Shown piece after piece: positions 1-7,333 of a DNA stretch of 55,624 nucleotides; position 1 is the first letter of the stretch, and each line of letters opens with the position of its first letter. The notes under the pieces are model-generated. The model had not been told where the DNA came from. It was given only the letters and a program-made list of their open reading frames with translations, and did not search any database. The DNA is from a virus: positions 1 to 55,624 of the IMG/VR virus record IMGVR_UViG_3300006162_000016; one strand, written 5' to 3'. A program made the position numbers and the translations under genes.

Positions 1-218
1 AAAATAATAAGCAATCAATACGAATTATCAATACATTCCTCAAATAATACCACTATCGTTAGTGTCTACATACTCGCTACATTCACACCGTAAACTAGAT
101 CAAATAAAAATAGGATGACGAATGACTGTCATAGTCAAGAGTAAGACTCTATTCCTGATGTGCAATCAGCCGCGAAAAGATTTACAACCTTGTGAGTCAT
201 TATGAGTCAATCGGCCCA
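1..218. other. AT-rich noncoding left end
   Basis: No convincing gene is seen. If the genome is circular or circularly permuted, this stretch joins the 55423-55624 gap to make a divergent control region of about 480 bases between the rightward early arm and the leftward late arm. I see no long direct repeat shared between the two ends of the window. Confidence 0.5.
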
Positions 219-246
219 TTGACAAATCAGGGAATCCGGCTATAAT
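219..246 (+). promoter_or_regulatory. Strong sigma70-like promoter for the left early block
   Basis: A perfect -35 TTGACA (219-224), a 16-base spacer and a perfect -10 TATAAT (241-246) lie about 40 bases before the first gene (ATG at 285, preceded by AAGGAGA). Its first 13 bases, TTGACAAATCAGG, recur in the promoter at 5945. Confidence 0.85.
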
Positions 247-284
247 TGATTGAGGCTTGAGACGGTACGAAAGGAGATAAAAGC

Positions 285-416
285 ATGAGCTATGACCAGC
301 AGATGACGGAATGGGTCAAGATTCTAAACGGCATGGATAGAAAACCTCTGTATGACTTCGGATGGTCTTTAATCCATGTGCCGGAACCAAGAGACGAAAG
401 GAAGGTGAACCAATGA
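285..416 (+). CDS. Small early protein, 43 aa
   Basis: First gene after the strong promoter. It has a good ribosome binding site (AAGGAGA, about seven bases before the ATG), and its TGA overlaps the next start (ATGA). The product is small, hydrophilic and of no recognised family. Its place directly behind the strongest promoter suggests very early, high expression, as is common for phage host-takeover proteins; that is inference. Confidence 0.65.
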   Translation: MSYDQQMTEWVKILNGMDRKPLYDFGWSLIHVPEPRDERKVNQ

Positions 417-568
417 CACGACAAAGAGAACGTCAGTTAGTGAAAGGGTTGTATGAATTGCGTGACCGTCTCACGATGGGTCAAGATTCTAGCGGTAACT
501 CAGAAATCAATCAGCCGGAGATTGACTTAATCAACAAACTCTTAGACCTAACGGAGGTTGTCGAATGA
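413..568 (+). CDS. Small early protein, 51 aa
   Basis: The start at 413 is chosen because it overlaps the upstream stop (ATGA) and follows AGGAAGG; a longer reading from 362 would run through the upstream gene. The protein is charged, with a predicted helical N-terminus rich in Arg and Gln and a C-terminal Leu-rich helix. No family recognised. Translationally coupled to both neighbours. Confidence 0.65.
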   Translation: MTRQRERQLVKGLYELRDRLTMGQDSSGNSEINQPEIDLINKLLDLTEVVE

Positions 569-669
569 ACGCTAAAGAAATCAGGCCGGAGATAGAGGCC
601 GGAGAGGATGAGAGATGGTTAGCAGACTTGGAGAGGATAGCAGATAGCATTTATGAGGCCTTGCAATGA
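565..669 (+). CDS. Small acidic early protein, 34 aa
   Basis: Starts inside the last codons of the previous gene (AATGA overlap) and ends on a TGA that overlaps the next ATG. The peptide is Glu-rich and likely a single helix. The unbroken chain of coupled starts from 285 to 974 is the main support that it is a real gene. No function can be assigned. Confidence 0.5.
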   Translation: MNAKEIRPEIEAGEDERWLADLERIADSIYEALQ

Positions 670-833
670 CTAACCAAGAATTGTGTATTAAGTATTTACG
701 CTTAGACGCTGGAAAGTATGCGGCATTGCTGTTAGAGCAGAGTTACTTAAAAGGTATAGTTACACCTAATGACTTAAAGAGAAAATGGAAAGAAACCGCT
801 AACCGTCTATTACGTAAAGCTATTGTGAAATGA
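666..833 (+). CDS. Small basic early protein, 55 aa
   Basis: ATG overlaps the upstream TGA. The protein is Lys/Leu-rich with a basic C-terminal helix containing WKETANRLLRKA. No family recognised; nucleic-acid or protein binding would fit but is not shown. Confidence 0.55.
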   Translation: MTNQELCIKYLRLDAGKYAALLLEQSYLKGIVTPNDLKRKWKETANRLLRKAIVK

Positions 834-842
834 GGTTTACCA

Positions 843-974
843 ATGACTGATAAAGAGTTAGCCGCCTTTACGGATTGCATGGAAGCTAACGCATGGTACA
901 ACTTGCACGGCCTTAGCATCATTGCCGAGGCTTACTTAGCCCGCACGGAAACATTGCTTAACAAGGAAAAATAG
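843..974 (+). CDS. Small early protein, 43 aa
   Basis: Begins nine bases after the previous stop with GAGG upstream. Ala/Leu-rich helical peptide. Last gene before the internal promoter at 978. Unknown function. Confidence 0.5.
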   Translation: MTDKELAAFTDCMEANAWYNLHGLSIIAEAYLARTETLLNKEK

Positions 975-977
975 GCC

Positions 978-1006
978 TTGCACTCTTGGAGTTTTGGGGG
1001 TATACT
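978..1006 (+). promoter_or_regulatory. Promoter giving a probable leaderless mRNA
   Basis: TTGCAC (978-983), 17-base spacer, TATACT (1001-1006). The ATG of the next gene is at 1012, where transcription itself should begin, leaving no room for a ribosome binding site. The promoter at 1853 has the same geometry. Confidence 0.6.
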
Positions 1007-1011
1007 GACTC

Positions 1012-1197
1012 ATGGAAAAGAGAGCCGGAGACTATAGCTTGATCCCTTATACCGCCGGAGAAATGGCGGGCATGTCTCACGAAGAGATGAGCTATCACAT
1101 ACTCAATAAGACCATAGACGCATTGGCGGCAATCGGTGACACAATGGTGATACGCTGGAAATGGTACCGCCTTGCGAGAATGGAAGGGGGAAATTAA
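1012..1197 (+). CDS. Early protein, 61 aa, possibly translated leaderless
   Basis: The ATG lies six bases after a -10 box, so the mRNA would start at or within a base or two of the start codon. An internal ATG (codon 18, after CCGGAG) could be an alternative start giving 44 aa. The protein has an acidic N-terminus, a helical middle (SHEEMSYHILNKTIDALA) and a Trp/Arg-rich C-terminus. No family recognised. Confidence 0.55.
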   Translation: MEKRAGDYSLIPYTAGEMAGMSHEEMSYHILNKTIDALAAIGDTMVIRWKWYRLARMEGGN

Positions 1198-1200
1198 ACC

Positions 1201-1383
1201 ATGGAGCATGTGAAGCTGGAATATCTGAAAGGCTCTAAAGAAAAAATGGCATGGGCCGCCGAGCACGGCATAGACGGTAGGATGTGGAATGTGTACGCGC
1301 CGGAAGGTCACGCCTTGCGGCCTTTCCATCATAGCACGCGCACGGTAGAAGGATTGAAAGAGTTAGGCGTGATCCGTGCTTAA
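1201..1383 (+). CDS. Early protein, 60 aa
   Basis: Starts four bases after the previous stop with a GGGGG ribosome binding site. Soluble, mixed-charge small protein of unrecognised family, co-transcribed with 1012-1197. A possible 23-residue membrane peptide with a GTG start (about 1376-1446) lies just downstream but is too weak to list. Confidence 0.6.
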   Translation: MEHVKLEYLKGSKEKMAWAAEHGIDGRMWNVYAPEGHALRPFHHSTRTVEGLKELGVIRA

Positions 1384-1451
1384 CTTTTGGGGGTTGTTAG
1401 CTATCATTGTGTGCGCCGTTGTCATACGTCACAATACTAAGGGGTGATATT

Positions 1452-1544
1452 ATGGAGCTTGCCGAGACTGTCACAGTATGGACTATGGGCGGAGTAATCG
1501 GAGTAGCGTTACTGCTATTGGCCTTGACGTTCTTAGCAGACTGA
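1452..1544 (+). CDS. Single-pass membrane peptide, 30 aa
   Basis: Good ribosome binding site (AAGGGGTGAT). Residues about 12-28 form one hydrophobic membrane segment rich in Gly, Val, Leu and Ala after a short acidic N-terminus. Similar one-helix peptides occur at 9693, 15634, 22217, 27229 and 28016. Function unknown. Confidence 0.5.
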   Translation: MELAETVTVWTMGGVIGVALLLLALTFLAD

Positions 1545-1555
1545 AAGGGGGAATC

Positions 1556-1861
1556 ATGGTACACCATTGCGCCTTATGCGGGCGGATAGAGTTTAAGACC
1601 TTCAGAGAATACGAAATACACCGTACAGACTTTCACGGAATCAAGCCGCCGGAAAGACCGTTGAATGTGACGGGCCGGAGCAAAGAGCAGATAGTCAGAG
1701 AGGCCGAGGCCGGATGGTTAAAGCCGTACATTGTGCCGACGGGAAAAGAGCCTATAGCACACTTTGATGATGCGCCACATTTAGAGGCTTGCCGATGTAA
1801 TGCGTGTTTTCAACGTGCTTTAGATAGGCTTGTCGAATCGTCAGAAAAGGCCTTGCAATAA
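1556..1861 (+). CDS. C2H2 zinc-finger-like protein, 101 aa
   Basis: Start at 1556 is set by AAAGGGGG just upstream; a longer reading overlaps the preceding membrane peptide. Residues about 5-27 carry a C-x2-C-x13-H-x4-H pattern typical of a C2H2 finger, and a C-x-C-x2-C cluster lies near the C-terminus. Zinc binding with DNA or protein recognition is likely by pattern; the target is unknown. Confidence 0.6.
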   Translation: MVHHCALCGRIEFKTFREYEIHRTDFHGIKPPERPLNVTGRSKEQIVREAEAGWLKPYIVPTGKEPIAHFDDAPHLEACRCNACFQRALDRLVESSEKALQ

Positions 1862-1881
1862 TCGGGAATACCTGATATAAA
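1853..1881 (+). promoter_or_regulatory. Second leaderless-type promoter
   Basis: TTGCAA (1853-1858), 17-base spacer, TATAAA (1876-1881), overlapping the end of the previous gene. The next ATG is at 1887, again six bases beyond the -10 box. Confidence 0.5.
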
Positions 1882-1886
1882 ATAGT

Positions 1887-2048
1887 ATGCCTAAAGTGAG
1901 TATCAAAGAGCTTGAGACGATGAGCACGGAAGACCGTCTAAATAGAATCCGTGAGCGCGTCATAGAGATGTACGAGGAAACAGGAGACGTTAAAGACGCG
2001 CTACTATGGATGTGGCGCGATGTGGCGGCAAAACAAAAAGGAGATTAA
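1887..2048 (+). CDS. Small helical protein, 53 aa
   Basis: Preceded by a -10 box at the spacing expected for a leaderless transcript and by no Shine-Dalgarno site. The protein is almost wholly helical and charged (ETMSTEDRLNRIRERVIEM). Unknown function. Confidence 0.55.
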   Translation: MPKVSIKELETMSTEDRLNRIRERVIEMYEETGDVKDALLWMWRDVAAKQKGD

Positions 2049-2051
2049 ACA

Positions 2052-2309
2052 ATGAACCTTAGACCACTAGGCGCGAATCAAACAGAGGTTACAATCAATG
2101 ATGAGCTTGTGATATTGTTTTCATATCGCACGCCTGTAGCGTGTAGCGTAGTCTTAGACGGAAAATGGCAACATTTCAAAACAGAAAAACATTGGAGCGT
2201 TACCACAAGCCGCCATATCAATAAATGGATGCCGACGGAAACAGGTACCAAGGCTCAAGAATGGTTCGATGCCCTAGCCTCTAACCTTCAGATTGTGGGG
2301 GTGAGATAA
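2052..2309 (+). CDS. Conserved-type phage hypothetical, 85 aa
   Basis: AAGGAG ribosome binding site. The N-terminal half looks like a small beta domain (EVTINDELVILFSYRTPVAC) of a kind I have seen in phage small proteins without a known role. It ends two bases before the amidoligase gene and is likely co-expressed with it. Confidence 0.6.
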   Translation: MNLRPLGANQTEVTINDELVILFSYRTPVACSVVLDGKWQHFKTEKHWSVTTSRHINKWMPTETGTKAQEWFDALASNLQIVGVR

Positions 2310-2310
2310 C

Positions 2311-3957
2311 ATGCCTATTGATACCGTCATTGTGTTAAGTCCCTACCATCCGGCGAATGAGAATAGCCATAGAAACGGTAGCGGCACATATACCTATAAT
2401 CCGGCAATCCCTACGCCTATCTTTTCTTTGGGCTGGGAGTTAGAGGCTAACCATAGCGCGACAAGAGTACCCGCCGGAGTACAGACAATCAGTGACGGAA
2501 GTGTAAACGGTGACGGTACCGAGTATGTAGTATCGCCCGCCGTCACACGTTCGCCGCGCTTCGTCTTAGGTCTTTTGAAAGACTTGGTACACGCTCCAAA
2601 ATTGAATACTGATAAATCGTGTGGGTTCCATGTGCATATGAGTATTCAAAATGCAAGCCTTCCGCGCTTGCGTAACTGGGCTATTGCAACGGAAGCACTA
2701 GCCAAGGACATAGAAGACATAGCCTTTAAAGCCGTGCCGGATGCGCGGCAATCAAATAGTTATTGTAGACGGATACAAGAGATAACGGCGGGCACACGTT
2801 TTGAGGCCACAAAGTACAATAACTCAAGGCGGTATCATTGGCTAAACACCGTTGAAATCTTCCGGCCTAGTGGTATCCGCACGTTAGAGGTACGCTTGCT
2901 AGGAAATACCCATAGATGGAAGTATCTTTTATCATGGGTTACATTCTCGCTACTGTTAGGCCGTGAGGGTTGGAAGGTAGCACATAGACCCTTTGAAAGC
3001 CGCCGAGCTTCCGTTAAGATGTTGACGGAAGTATTAGAGGCCATAATTGCCGACGTAAAGCCGCTAGATAAAAGGTCTGAGCCTATACCAGCATGGGTCT
3101 ATAGTCAATTGAAAAGTTTAGGTATTGAATTCAGCGCGTTTGAAAGGCCGTTGATTGCTCTAGCCAATACAGAGGCCGAGCTTGCCGGACGGTTAAAGAA
3201 ATTCTATTCAGACAATCAAGCTACCGAGGAAAATAATAGTAGTGATGACGATGACTCTTGTCCTTGTGGATGCGGTGAGGATGGTAGGTGTCAATCACAA
3301 TGCCATGATGACGGAGACTGCGATAGTAACGATTGTACCTACTGTCATTCTGACGGTAACTGCGGGGGTTCGCCTGACTGTTACGAGTGTGTGCGAAGTA
3401 GACATGAGGATGACGAATACTGCGGGGGTGATCGTTGCCGAGTCTGTGAAAGAAGTCAGCGCGGGCCATGGGCTGTCAGTGAGGACGAAGACGAAGAGAC
3501 TACAGAGGCCGCGCCGTCCGTTGCTACCTCGTCAAACGTGACGATACACACTAGCAATGTGTTACCGTCAGACCGTGCCGGAGTTAGCGGAGTGCTTACC
3601 GCCGAGTCAATGCGGGCCGCCGTCGAGACGTTGCGGGCTCAAAGTGTAGCAGGGCCGGAAGTACAAGAGGCCATGACTACAATGATAAGGGATAGCGTGC
3701 TCTATGGTACTCACAATCCGGCTAGAGTGTGTATTGACGAAGCTAGTACCGTGCGCGTCAATGTTGAACCATTGAACATTGAAGGCCGGACATGGATAGT
3801 AGGAGAGACTAGGACGGGCCGCATAGTGACAAGCGGAATAGATGATCCGGCGAACTATGCGCCGGACATGGAGCAGTTAGCTAACGGCATGATGACGCAA
3901 GACGAGCAGATACAAAGTATGGATAGGTCAACATTCTATAATGGGGGTGATCGTTAA
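2311..3957 (+). CDS. Amidoligase-family enzyme with Cys-rich insert, 548 aa
   Basis: Residues about 38-245 match the Amidoligase_2 family (glutamine-synthetase-like fold, ATP-dependent COOH-NH2 ligase): GWELEAN (41-47), DGS (62-64), GTEYVVSP (69-76), CGFHVHMS (104-111) and TLEVRLLGNT near 190. Residues about 303-386 are an Asp/Gly-rich segment with 14 cysteines, likely metal-binding and unusual for the family. The C-terminal part (390-548) is of unknown fold. The next gene encodes a class II glutamine amidotransferase, a known pairing in phage and bacterial amidoligase operons, where ammonia from glutamine or peptide-like bonds to a carboxylate are proposed. The substrate is unknown; a protein tag, a wall peptide or a metabolite are all possible. 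Confidence 0.8.
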   Translation: MPIDTVIVLSPYHPANENSHRNGSGTYTYNPAIPTPIFSLGWELEANHSATRVPAGVQTISDGSVNGDGTEYVVSPAVTRSPRFVLGLLKDLVHAPKLNTDKSCGFHVHMSIQNASLPRLRNWAIATEALAKDIEDIAFKAVPDARQSNSYCRRIQEITAGTRFEATKYNNSRRYHWLNTVEIFRPSGIRTLEVRLLGNTHRWKYLLSWVTFSLLLGREGWKVAHRPFESRRASVKMLTEVLEAIIADVKPLDKRSEPIPAWVYSQLKSLGIEFSAFERPLIALANTEAELAGRLKKFYSDNQATEENNSSDDDDSCPCGCGEDGRCQSQCHDDGDCDSNDCTYCHSDGNCGGSPDCYECVRSRHEDDEYCGGDRCRVCERSQRGPWAVSEDEDEETTEAAPSVATSSNVTIHTSNVLPSDRAGVSGVLTAESMRAAVETLRAQSVAGPEVQEAMTTMIRDSVLYGTHNPARVCIDEASTVRVNVEPLNIEGRTWIVGETRTGRIVTSGIDDPANYAPDMEQLANGMMTQDEQIQSMDRSTFYNGGDR

Positions 3958-3958
3958 C

Positions 3959-4882
3959 ATGTGCGGATTATTCGCCGGAGTAGGTAAGCTGTCAAGTAAC
4001 AGGATGATTGCTCTAGGGTCTATGAATGAGGATAGAGGTACCGATAGCGTAGGTATTGCCTACGTCTCTAATAATGAGGTACGCATTGCCAAGGTAGCGG
4101 ATAGGCCATGTGTGGCATTGAATACCACACTACGCAAGGAAGTAACCGAGGCCGCCGTATCTGGTATGTTTATCGGTCACACGCGACAAGCTACACAAGG
4201 TGAGGTGACAAGTGCTAACGCTCATCCGTTTTTAGATGACGGTATAGCGTTCGCGCACAATGGGATAATTATAAATGATGAGGATTTCGGCAAGTATGCC
4301 GTTGACTCTCAGAGCCTTATACATGGAATCAAGGCTAAAGACTTTAGCAAGTATGAGGGATGTATTGCTCTTGTGTGGATTGAAGGCGGCAAGCTGAAGG
4401 CGTACCGTTGCGGCAATCCTCTATACAGAGGCCGTCATAACGGCGGCACATACTTAGCGAGTGAGGCCGAGCAGTTAAAAGCAATCGGCTGTACTCATGT
4501 CCGGCAATTGGCGGAAGGTATGATCTATACTTTCCATGATGCCACACGCTTAACGAATGAGCGCGTACCTAAGAATAAATCATACTCCTATACGGCGGGC
4601 TATGCGTCAACGGGTCTAGGGTCTTCCCTTGCGGATTATGATTACGGATACAAAAGGCCGGAGTATAAGCTAGACGCGCCGAGACTTACAGGCCGCACAC
4701 TGTTAGACAAGGAAGACTTTAGCACATGGAAGGATGAGCGCGACAAGGCGCACGCGACTACAGACTATTGCGACATGTGCGGGGGGAAGAGTGAGCTATC
4801 AGAGGGTTACTGCTTAGACTGTATCATGTGGATGAAAGACATGGAGACGAAAGACGTACCGCCCGCGCTTGAGGTTAGATAA
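3959..4882 (+). CDS. Class II glutamine amidotransferase, 307 aa
   Basis: N-terminal nucleophile hydrolase fold that releases ammonia from glutamine. The start at 3959 is chosen because Cys2 must become the free N-terminal nucleophile; a start at 3941 would bury it. Visible motifs: MCGLFAG, RGTDSVG, GHTRQAT, NAHPF and the oxyanion-hole AHNG. Residues about 277-292 hold a C-x2-C...C-x2-C zinc knuckle. There is no synthase domain, so the ammonia probably goes to a separate partner, most simply the amidoligase encoded just upstream. Confidence 0.88.
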   Translation: MCGLFAGVGKLSSNRMIALGSMNEDRGTDSVGIAYVSNNEVRIAKVADRPCVALNTTLRKEVTEAAVSGMFIGHTRQATQGEVTSANAHPFLDDGIAFAHNGIIINDEDFGKYAVDSQSLIHGIKAKDFSKYEGCIALVWIEGGKLKAYRCGNPLYRGRHNGGTYLASEAEQLKAIGCTHVRQLAEGMIYTFHDATRLTNERVPKNKSYSYTAGYASTGLGSSLADYDYGYKRPEYKLDAPRLTGRTLLDKEDFSTWKDERDKAHATTDYCDMCGGKSELSEGYCLDCIMWMKDMETKDVPPALEVR

Positions 4883-5010
4883 TGGATGAGTGTATCCGGC
4901 TGCTACACTCTATAGAATTCGTAACCGAGAAATGCGGAGAGATAACCTATAGATGCGTGTCATGTGATAAGACGTACATACAATACAATGATGCCACATG
5001 CGGGCGGTAG
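4882..5010 (+). CDS. Small zinc-ribbon-like protein, 42 aa
   Basis: TAATG overlap with the amidotransferase stop. Contains a C...C-x2-C...C arrangement (residues about 18, 25, 28 and 40), suggesting one zinc. Coupled to the amidotransferase gene, so possibly an accessory subunit, but unproven. Confidence 0.55.
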   Translation: MDECIRLLHSIEFVTEKCGEITYRCVSCDKTYIQYNDATCGR

Positions 5011-5072
5011 GGGTATCAGAGTATCAAAAATAAAAAAGACGGGCCTAGAATCGAAAGCCTCAAGGGGGAATT

Positions 5073-5186
5073 ATGGATGATACCAAAGAAAAGCTAACAG
5101 ATAGAGAATGGCGCGAACGTCTCCGGCTTGCTACAGAATTATTTGAAGACCTGAAGCACCAAGCGTATTTGAATAAAGAAATCTAA
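5073..5186 (+). CDS. Small charged protein, 37 aa
   Basis: CAAGGGGG upstream of the ATG. Highly charged single-helix peptide, last gene before a terminator-like hairpin at 5224. Unknown function. Confidence 0.5.
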   Translation: MDDTKEKLTDREWRERLRLATELFEDLKHQAYLNKEI

Positions 5187-5223
5187 AGCCGTCTCATAAT
5201 CTCATAGCCGTATGTGGCTTAGA

Positions 5224-5254
5224 GGCTCTAGGGTTATTCATCCTAGGGCCTTTT
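5224..5254 (+). terminator. Rho-independent terminator ending the left block
   Basis: GGCTCTAGG (5224-5232) pairs with CCTAGGGCC (to 5250) apart from one unpaired base, with a nine-base loop, followed by TTTT and, after AGC, more T. Well placed to end transcription of the amidoligase operon. Confidence 0.7.
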
Positions 5255-5283
5255 AGCTTTGTACGGATTGACTAGGGGGAAGT

Positions 5284-5682
5284 ATGACACAAGCCGAGAA
5301 AGAATATCAACGGGAATACATGAGACGGTACCGAGCCGACAACCGCAAGAGTATCAATGAGAGAGGACGAGAGTATAGCAAGCGTTACTATGAGGCACAT
5401 AAGAGCGCGTGCAATCGCGCAAGCCTTGACGCTAGATTTAGGCGGAAGTTTGGGCTAACGATTGCCGAGCGTGACGCATTGATACAGGCGCAAGATGGCA
5501 CATGTCCATTGTGCGGGCGGGTCTTCACTAGGTTTGATCGTGCGTGCGTAGACCATGACCATGCAACGGGCCGGATGCGGGGGATTATCTGTAGCTCATG
5601 CAACAAGGCTCTAGGACTATTCAAGGATAGTATTCCGGCCTTGACTCGTGCCATTGCCTACTTGCAAGAGGTGAGGCCGTAA
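5284..5682 (+). CDS. Endonuclease VII-like HNH nuclease, 132 aa (copy 1)
   Basis: The C-terminal half matches recombination endonuclease VII / HNH: C-P-L-C, then VDHDHATG, RGIICSSCN and ALGLFKD, i.e. a zinc knuckle around the His-Asp-His active site. The N-terminus is basic and helical. It stands alone between two noncoding stretches and is probably a free-standing homing-type nuclease. Four relatives lie in the late arm (40408, 45833, 52896, 54586). Confidence 0.85.
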   Translation: MTQAEKEYQREYMRRYRADNRKSINERGREYSKRYYEAHKSACNRASLDARFRRKFGLTIAERDALIQAQDGTCPLCGRVFTRFDRACVDHDHATGRMRGIICSSCNKALGLFKDSIPALTRAIAYLQEVRP

Positions 5683-5944
5683 CGTCTCTTTACTTAGACG
5701 TTAAGCCGCCTAACGTCAAGCGGCCTAGACATAAGAAGAGCTTACACTACTGTTAACGTAAATTGAGGACTTGTAATGTAGACGAAAAGTCGGAGGGTAG
5801 CATTTCGCTACCCCGTCAGAACTTTACACAGAAATCGTCAGAAAGACTTCAATTCGGAATTTGAGAGCCAAATACTTTCGGGTCAAAATGGTTCCTGAAA
5901 TAGGAAATCTCGTGGGTGTCACCGTCGAGAAATGAAATTAGGCC
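5683..5944 (+). other. Noncoding boundary with three hairpins
   Basis: Hairpins are visible at about 5681-5702 (AACGTCT/AGACGTT), 5705-5724 (GCCGC/GCGGC) and 5795-5813 (GGGTAGC/GCTACCC, five-base loop). None is followed by a clear T run. The region separates the compositionally distinct left block from the rest of the genome and precedes the promoter at 5945. Confidence 0.5.
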
Positions 5945-5973
5945 TTGACAAATCAGGACTTGTCTGATATACT
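5945..5973 (+). promoter_or_regulatory. Sigma70-like promoter
   Basis: TTGACA (5945-5950), 17-base spacer, TATACT (5968-5973), followed by a leader with GGGAGG and the ATG at 5991. It shares TTGACAAATCAGG with the promoter at 219. Confidence 0.85.
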
Positions 5974-5990
5974 TAGTGGGAGGAAAAACA

Positions 5991-6170
5991 ATGATGACAA
6001 CGAATGAAGGTGTTCCGGCAGAAGTTTTGAAGGAAAGTAAACGGATGGTCAATCCCGGCTTGCCTGTTTCACGAAAGATGTGGAAGATTGCTTATGACAT
6101 TGTGAGAGATCGAGCCATTGATGAGACACGGTTGTGGAAGCGGAACAACATTACGATAGAGAGGGTATAA
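5991..6170 (+). CDS. Small early protein, 59 aa
   Basis: First gene after the promoter at 5945. The start at 5991 is set by GGGAGG; an in-frame ATG at 5976 lies at the expected transcript start and has no binding site. Basic and helical (SRKMWKIAYDIVRDRAIDE). Unknown function. Confidence 0.6.
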   Translation: MMTTNEGVPAEVLKESKRMVNPGLPVSRKMWKIAYDIVRDRAIDETRLWKRNNITIERV

Positions 6171-6475
6171 TGGATATCAATGCTCTGAAGTATTCGCCAG
6201 TGAATCGTACTCACGCAATCGAGATGATGCACACACTTCGGGATAGGATTCTATTGCCGGACGATACGTTGAAAGGTTCACGCTTCAATGACGATAACCA
6301 TACGATGTGGGTATTGGAAAGTCAGACGAAGGAAGAGGAGTTTATCCAAGACCCAGTATATTATGTGTGTCAAGCATTGATTGAATCAGCCAAGTCAGAT
6401 CATTGGTATGCACATGATAAGAGATGGGATGACGATGACTATGGATACGAGGAAGATATGGAGGTTGAGGAATAA
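6170..6475 (+). CDS. Acidic early protein, 101 aa
   Basis: TAATG overlap with the previous stop sets the start. The C-terminus is strongly acidic (Asp/Glu run from about residue 86). Unknown family; an acidic tail of this kind can mimic nucleic acid, but there is no direct evidence. Confidence 0.6.
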   Translation: MDINALKYSPVNRTHAIEMMHTLRDRILLPDDTLKGSRFNDDNHTMWVLESQTKEEEFIQDPVYYVCQALIESAKSDHWYAHDKRWDDDDYGYEEDMEVEE

Positions 6476-6831
6476 TGGAACCGAATCTCTTAATAGTCCT
6501 GCTTGGTACTTGTACAATTACAAGCTACCAGCCTGTGCCCGCCCAGACAAAGCCGGAATGTCGAGATCGGTATCACTGCACGACTTCTATTGACGATGGC
6601 ATTACACAGTATGGAGCTGCAGTCAGTCAAGACTTTCTAAAGAGTGGGACTGTTCACTACGGTGATGTCCTTCAGATTGAAGGTTTGGGTATGCGAGTGG
6701 TAAATGACACGATGAACAAACGGCATAAGAAGCACGTAGACTTGATGGTGTTCAGTTACGCAGAAGAACATAAGATTGGAATTCAACATCGAAAAGTTTG
6801 GGTGATTCGCCCAGAAGGAGCACACAAATGA
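6475..6831 (+). CDS. Secreted 3D-domain (cell-wall) protein, 118 aa
   Basis: An N-terminal hydrophobic segment (residues about 4-20) ending near PVPA looks like a signal peptide. Residues about 39-92 match the 3D domain (three conserved aspartates; double-psi beta-barrel, as in MltA/RlpA-like murein enzymes): ITQYGAAVSQ, GDVLQIEGLGMRVVNDTM and the VDLMV aspartate. A role in peptidoglycan cleavage during lysis or entry is likely. The gene overlaps both neighbours (TAATG, ATGA). Confidence 0.7.
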   Translation: MEPNLLIVLLGTCTITSYQPVPAQTKPECRDRYHCTTSIDDGITQYGAAVSQDFLKSGTVHYGDVLQIEGLGMRVVNDTMNKRHKKHVDLMVFSYAEEHKIGIQHRKVWVIRPEGAHK

Positions 6832-6977
6832 ATTATAAGCCGCAGCCAACGAAGAAGACAACTCCGAATCGTAGAGCCCGCAAAGGTGAACGCAACACAG
6901 TTTTTCAATACAACCGTTCACTCCGGGGTCGTTTGAATCGTGAACGTCGAGCAGCTAAGGAGCAAACCAATGGCTAA
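6828..6977 (+). CDS. Small very basic protein, 49 aa
   Basis: ATGA overlap with the 3D-domain gene. About one third of residues are Lys or Arg, suggesting nucleic-acid binding or a disordered tail. Overlaps the next gene by eight bases. Confidence 0.55.
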   Translation: MNYKPQPTKKTTPNRRARKGERNTVFQYNRSLRGRLNRERRAAKEQTNG

Positions 6978-7332
6978 GCGAAAAGATAAACTCGTGCTCT
7001 GGCAGAATGTCAAAGAAGTCCGGGCTAAACCCTGTGGAGAGAAGAGTCCATATTGGTCATGGATGGAGATGACGGCAGCCAAAGAGATTGATGATATTCC
7101 AGCACCGTCAGAACCAGTGTACGATGCACAACTGGATTCAGTTCTTGAAGCTTTGAATGACGGAGCAGAGGATGTGATGACGGCGAAAGAACGAAAGGCT
7201 TTTCAATTGATCGTCAGAGAAGGCAAGACGTATACGGTTGTGGCAAAGTTAATGCACTTGCCTCGTGGTGCCGTCCAGCAGTTAGTGACAAGAGCCGCAA
7301 AGAAATTGCGTATTCTAGCGTCGATTCATTAA
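6970..7332 (+). CDS. Sigma-70 region-4-like HTH regulator, 120 aa
   Basis: The start at 6970 follows AAGGAG. Residues about 70-118 look like a region-4 helix-turn-helix: [19 protein letters not shown] then [19 protein letters not shown]. No region 2 is present, so it is not a complete sigma factor. It may redirect host RNA polymerase or act as a plain DNA-binding regulator of middle or late genes. A second HTH protein of this style is at 25101. Confidence 0.6.
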   Translation: MAKRKDKLVLWQNVKEVRAKPCGEKSPYWSWMEMTAAKEIDDIPAPSEPVYDAQLDSVLEALNDGAEDVMTAKERKAFQLIVREGKTYTVVAKLMHLPRGAVQQLVTRAAKKLRILASIH

Positions 7333-7333
7333 G

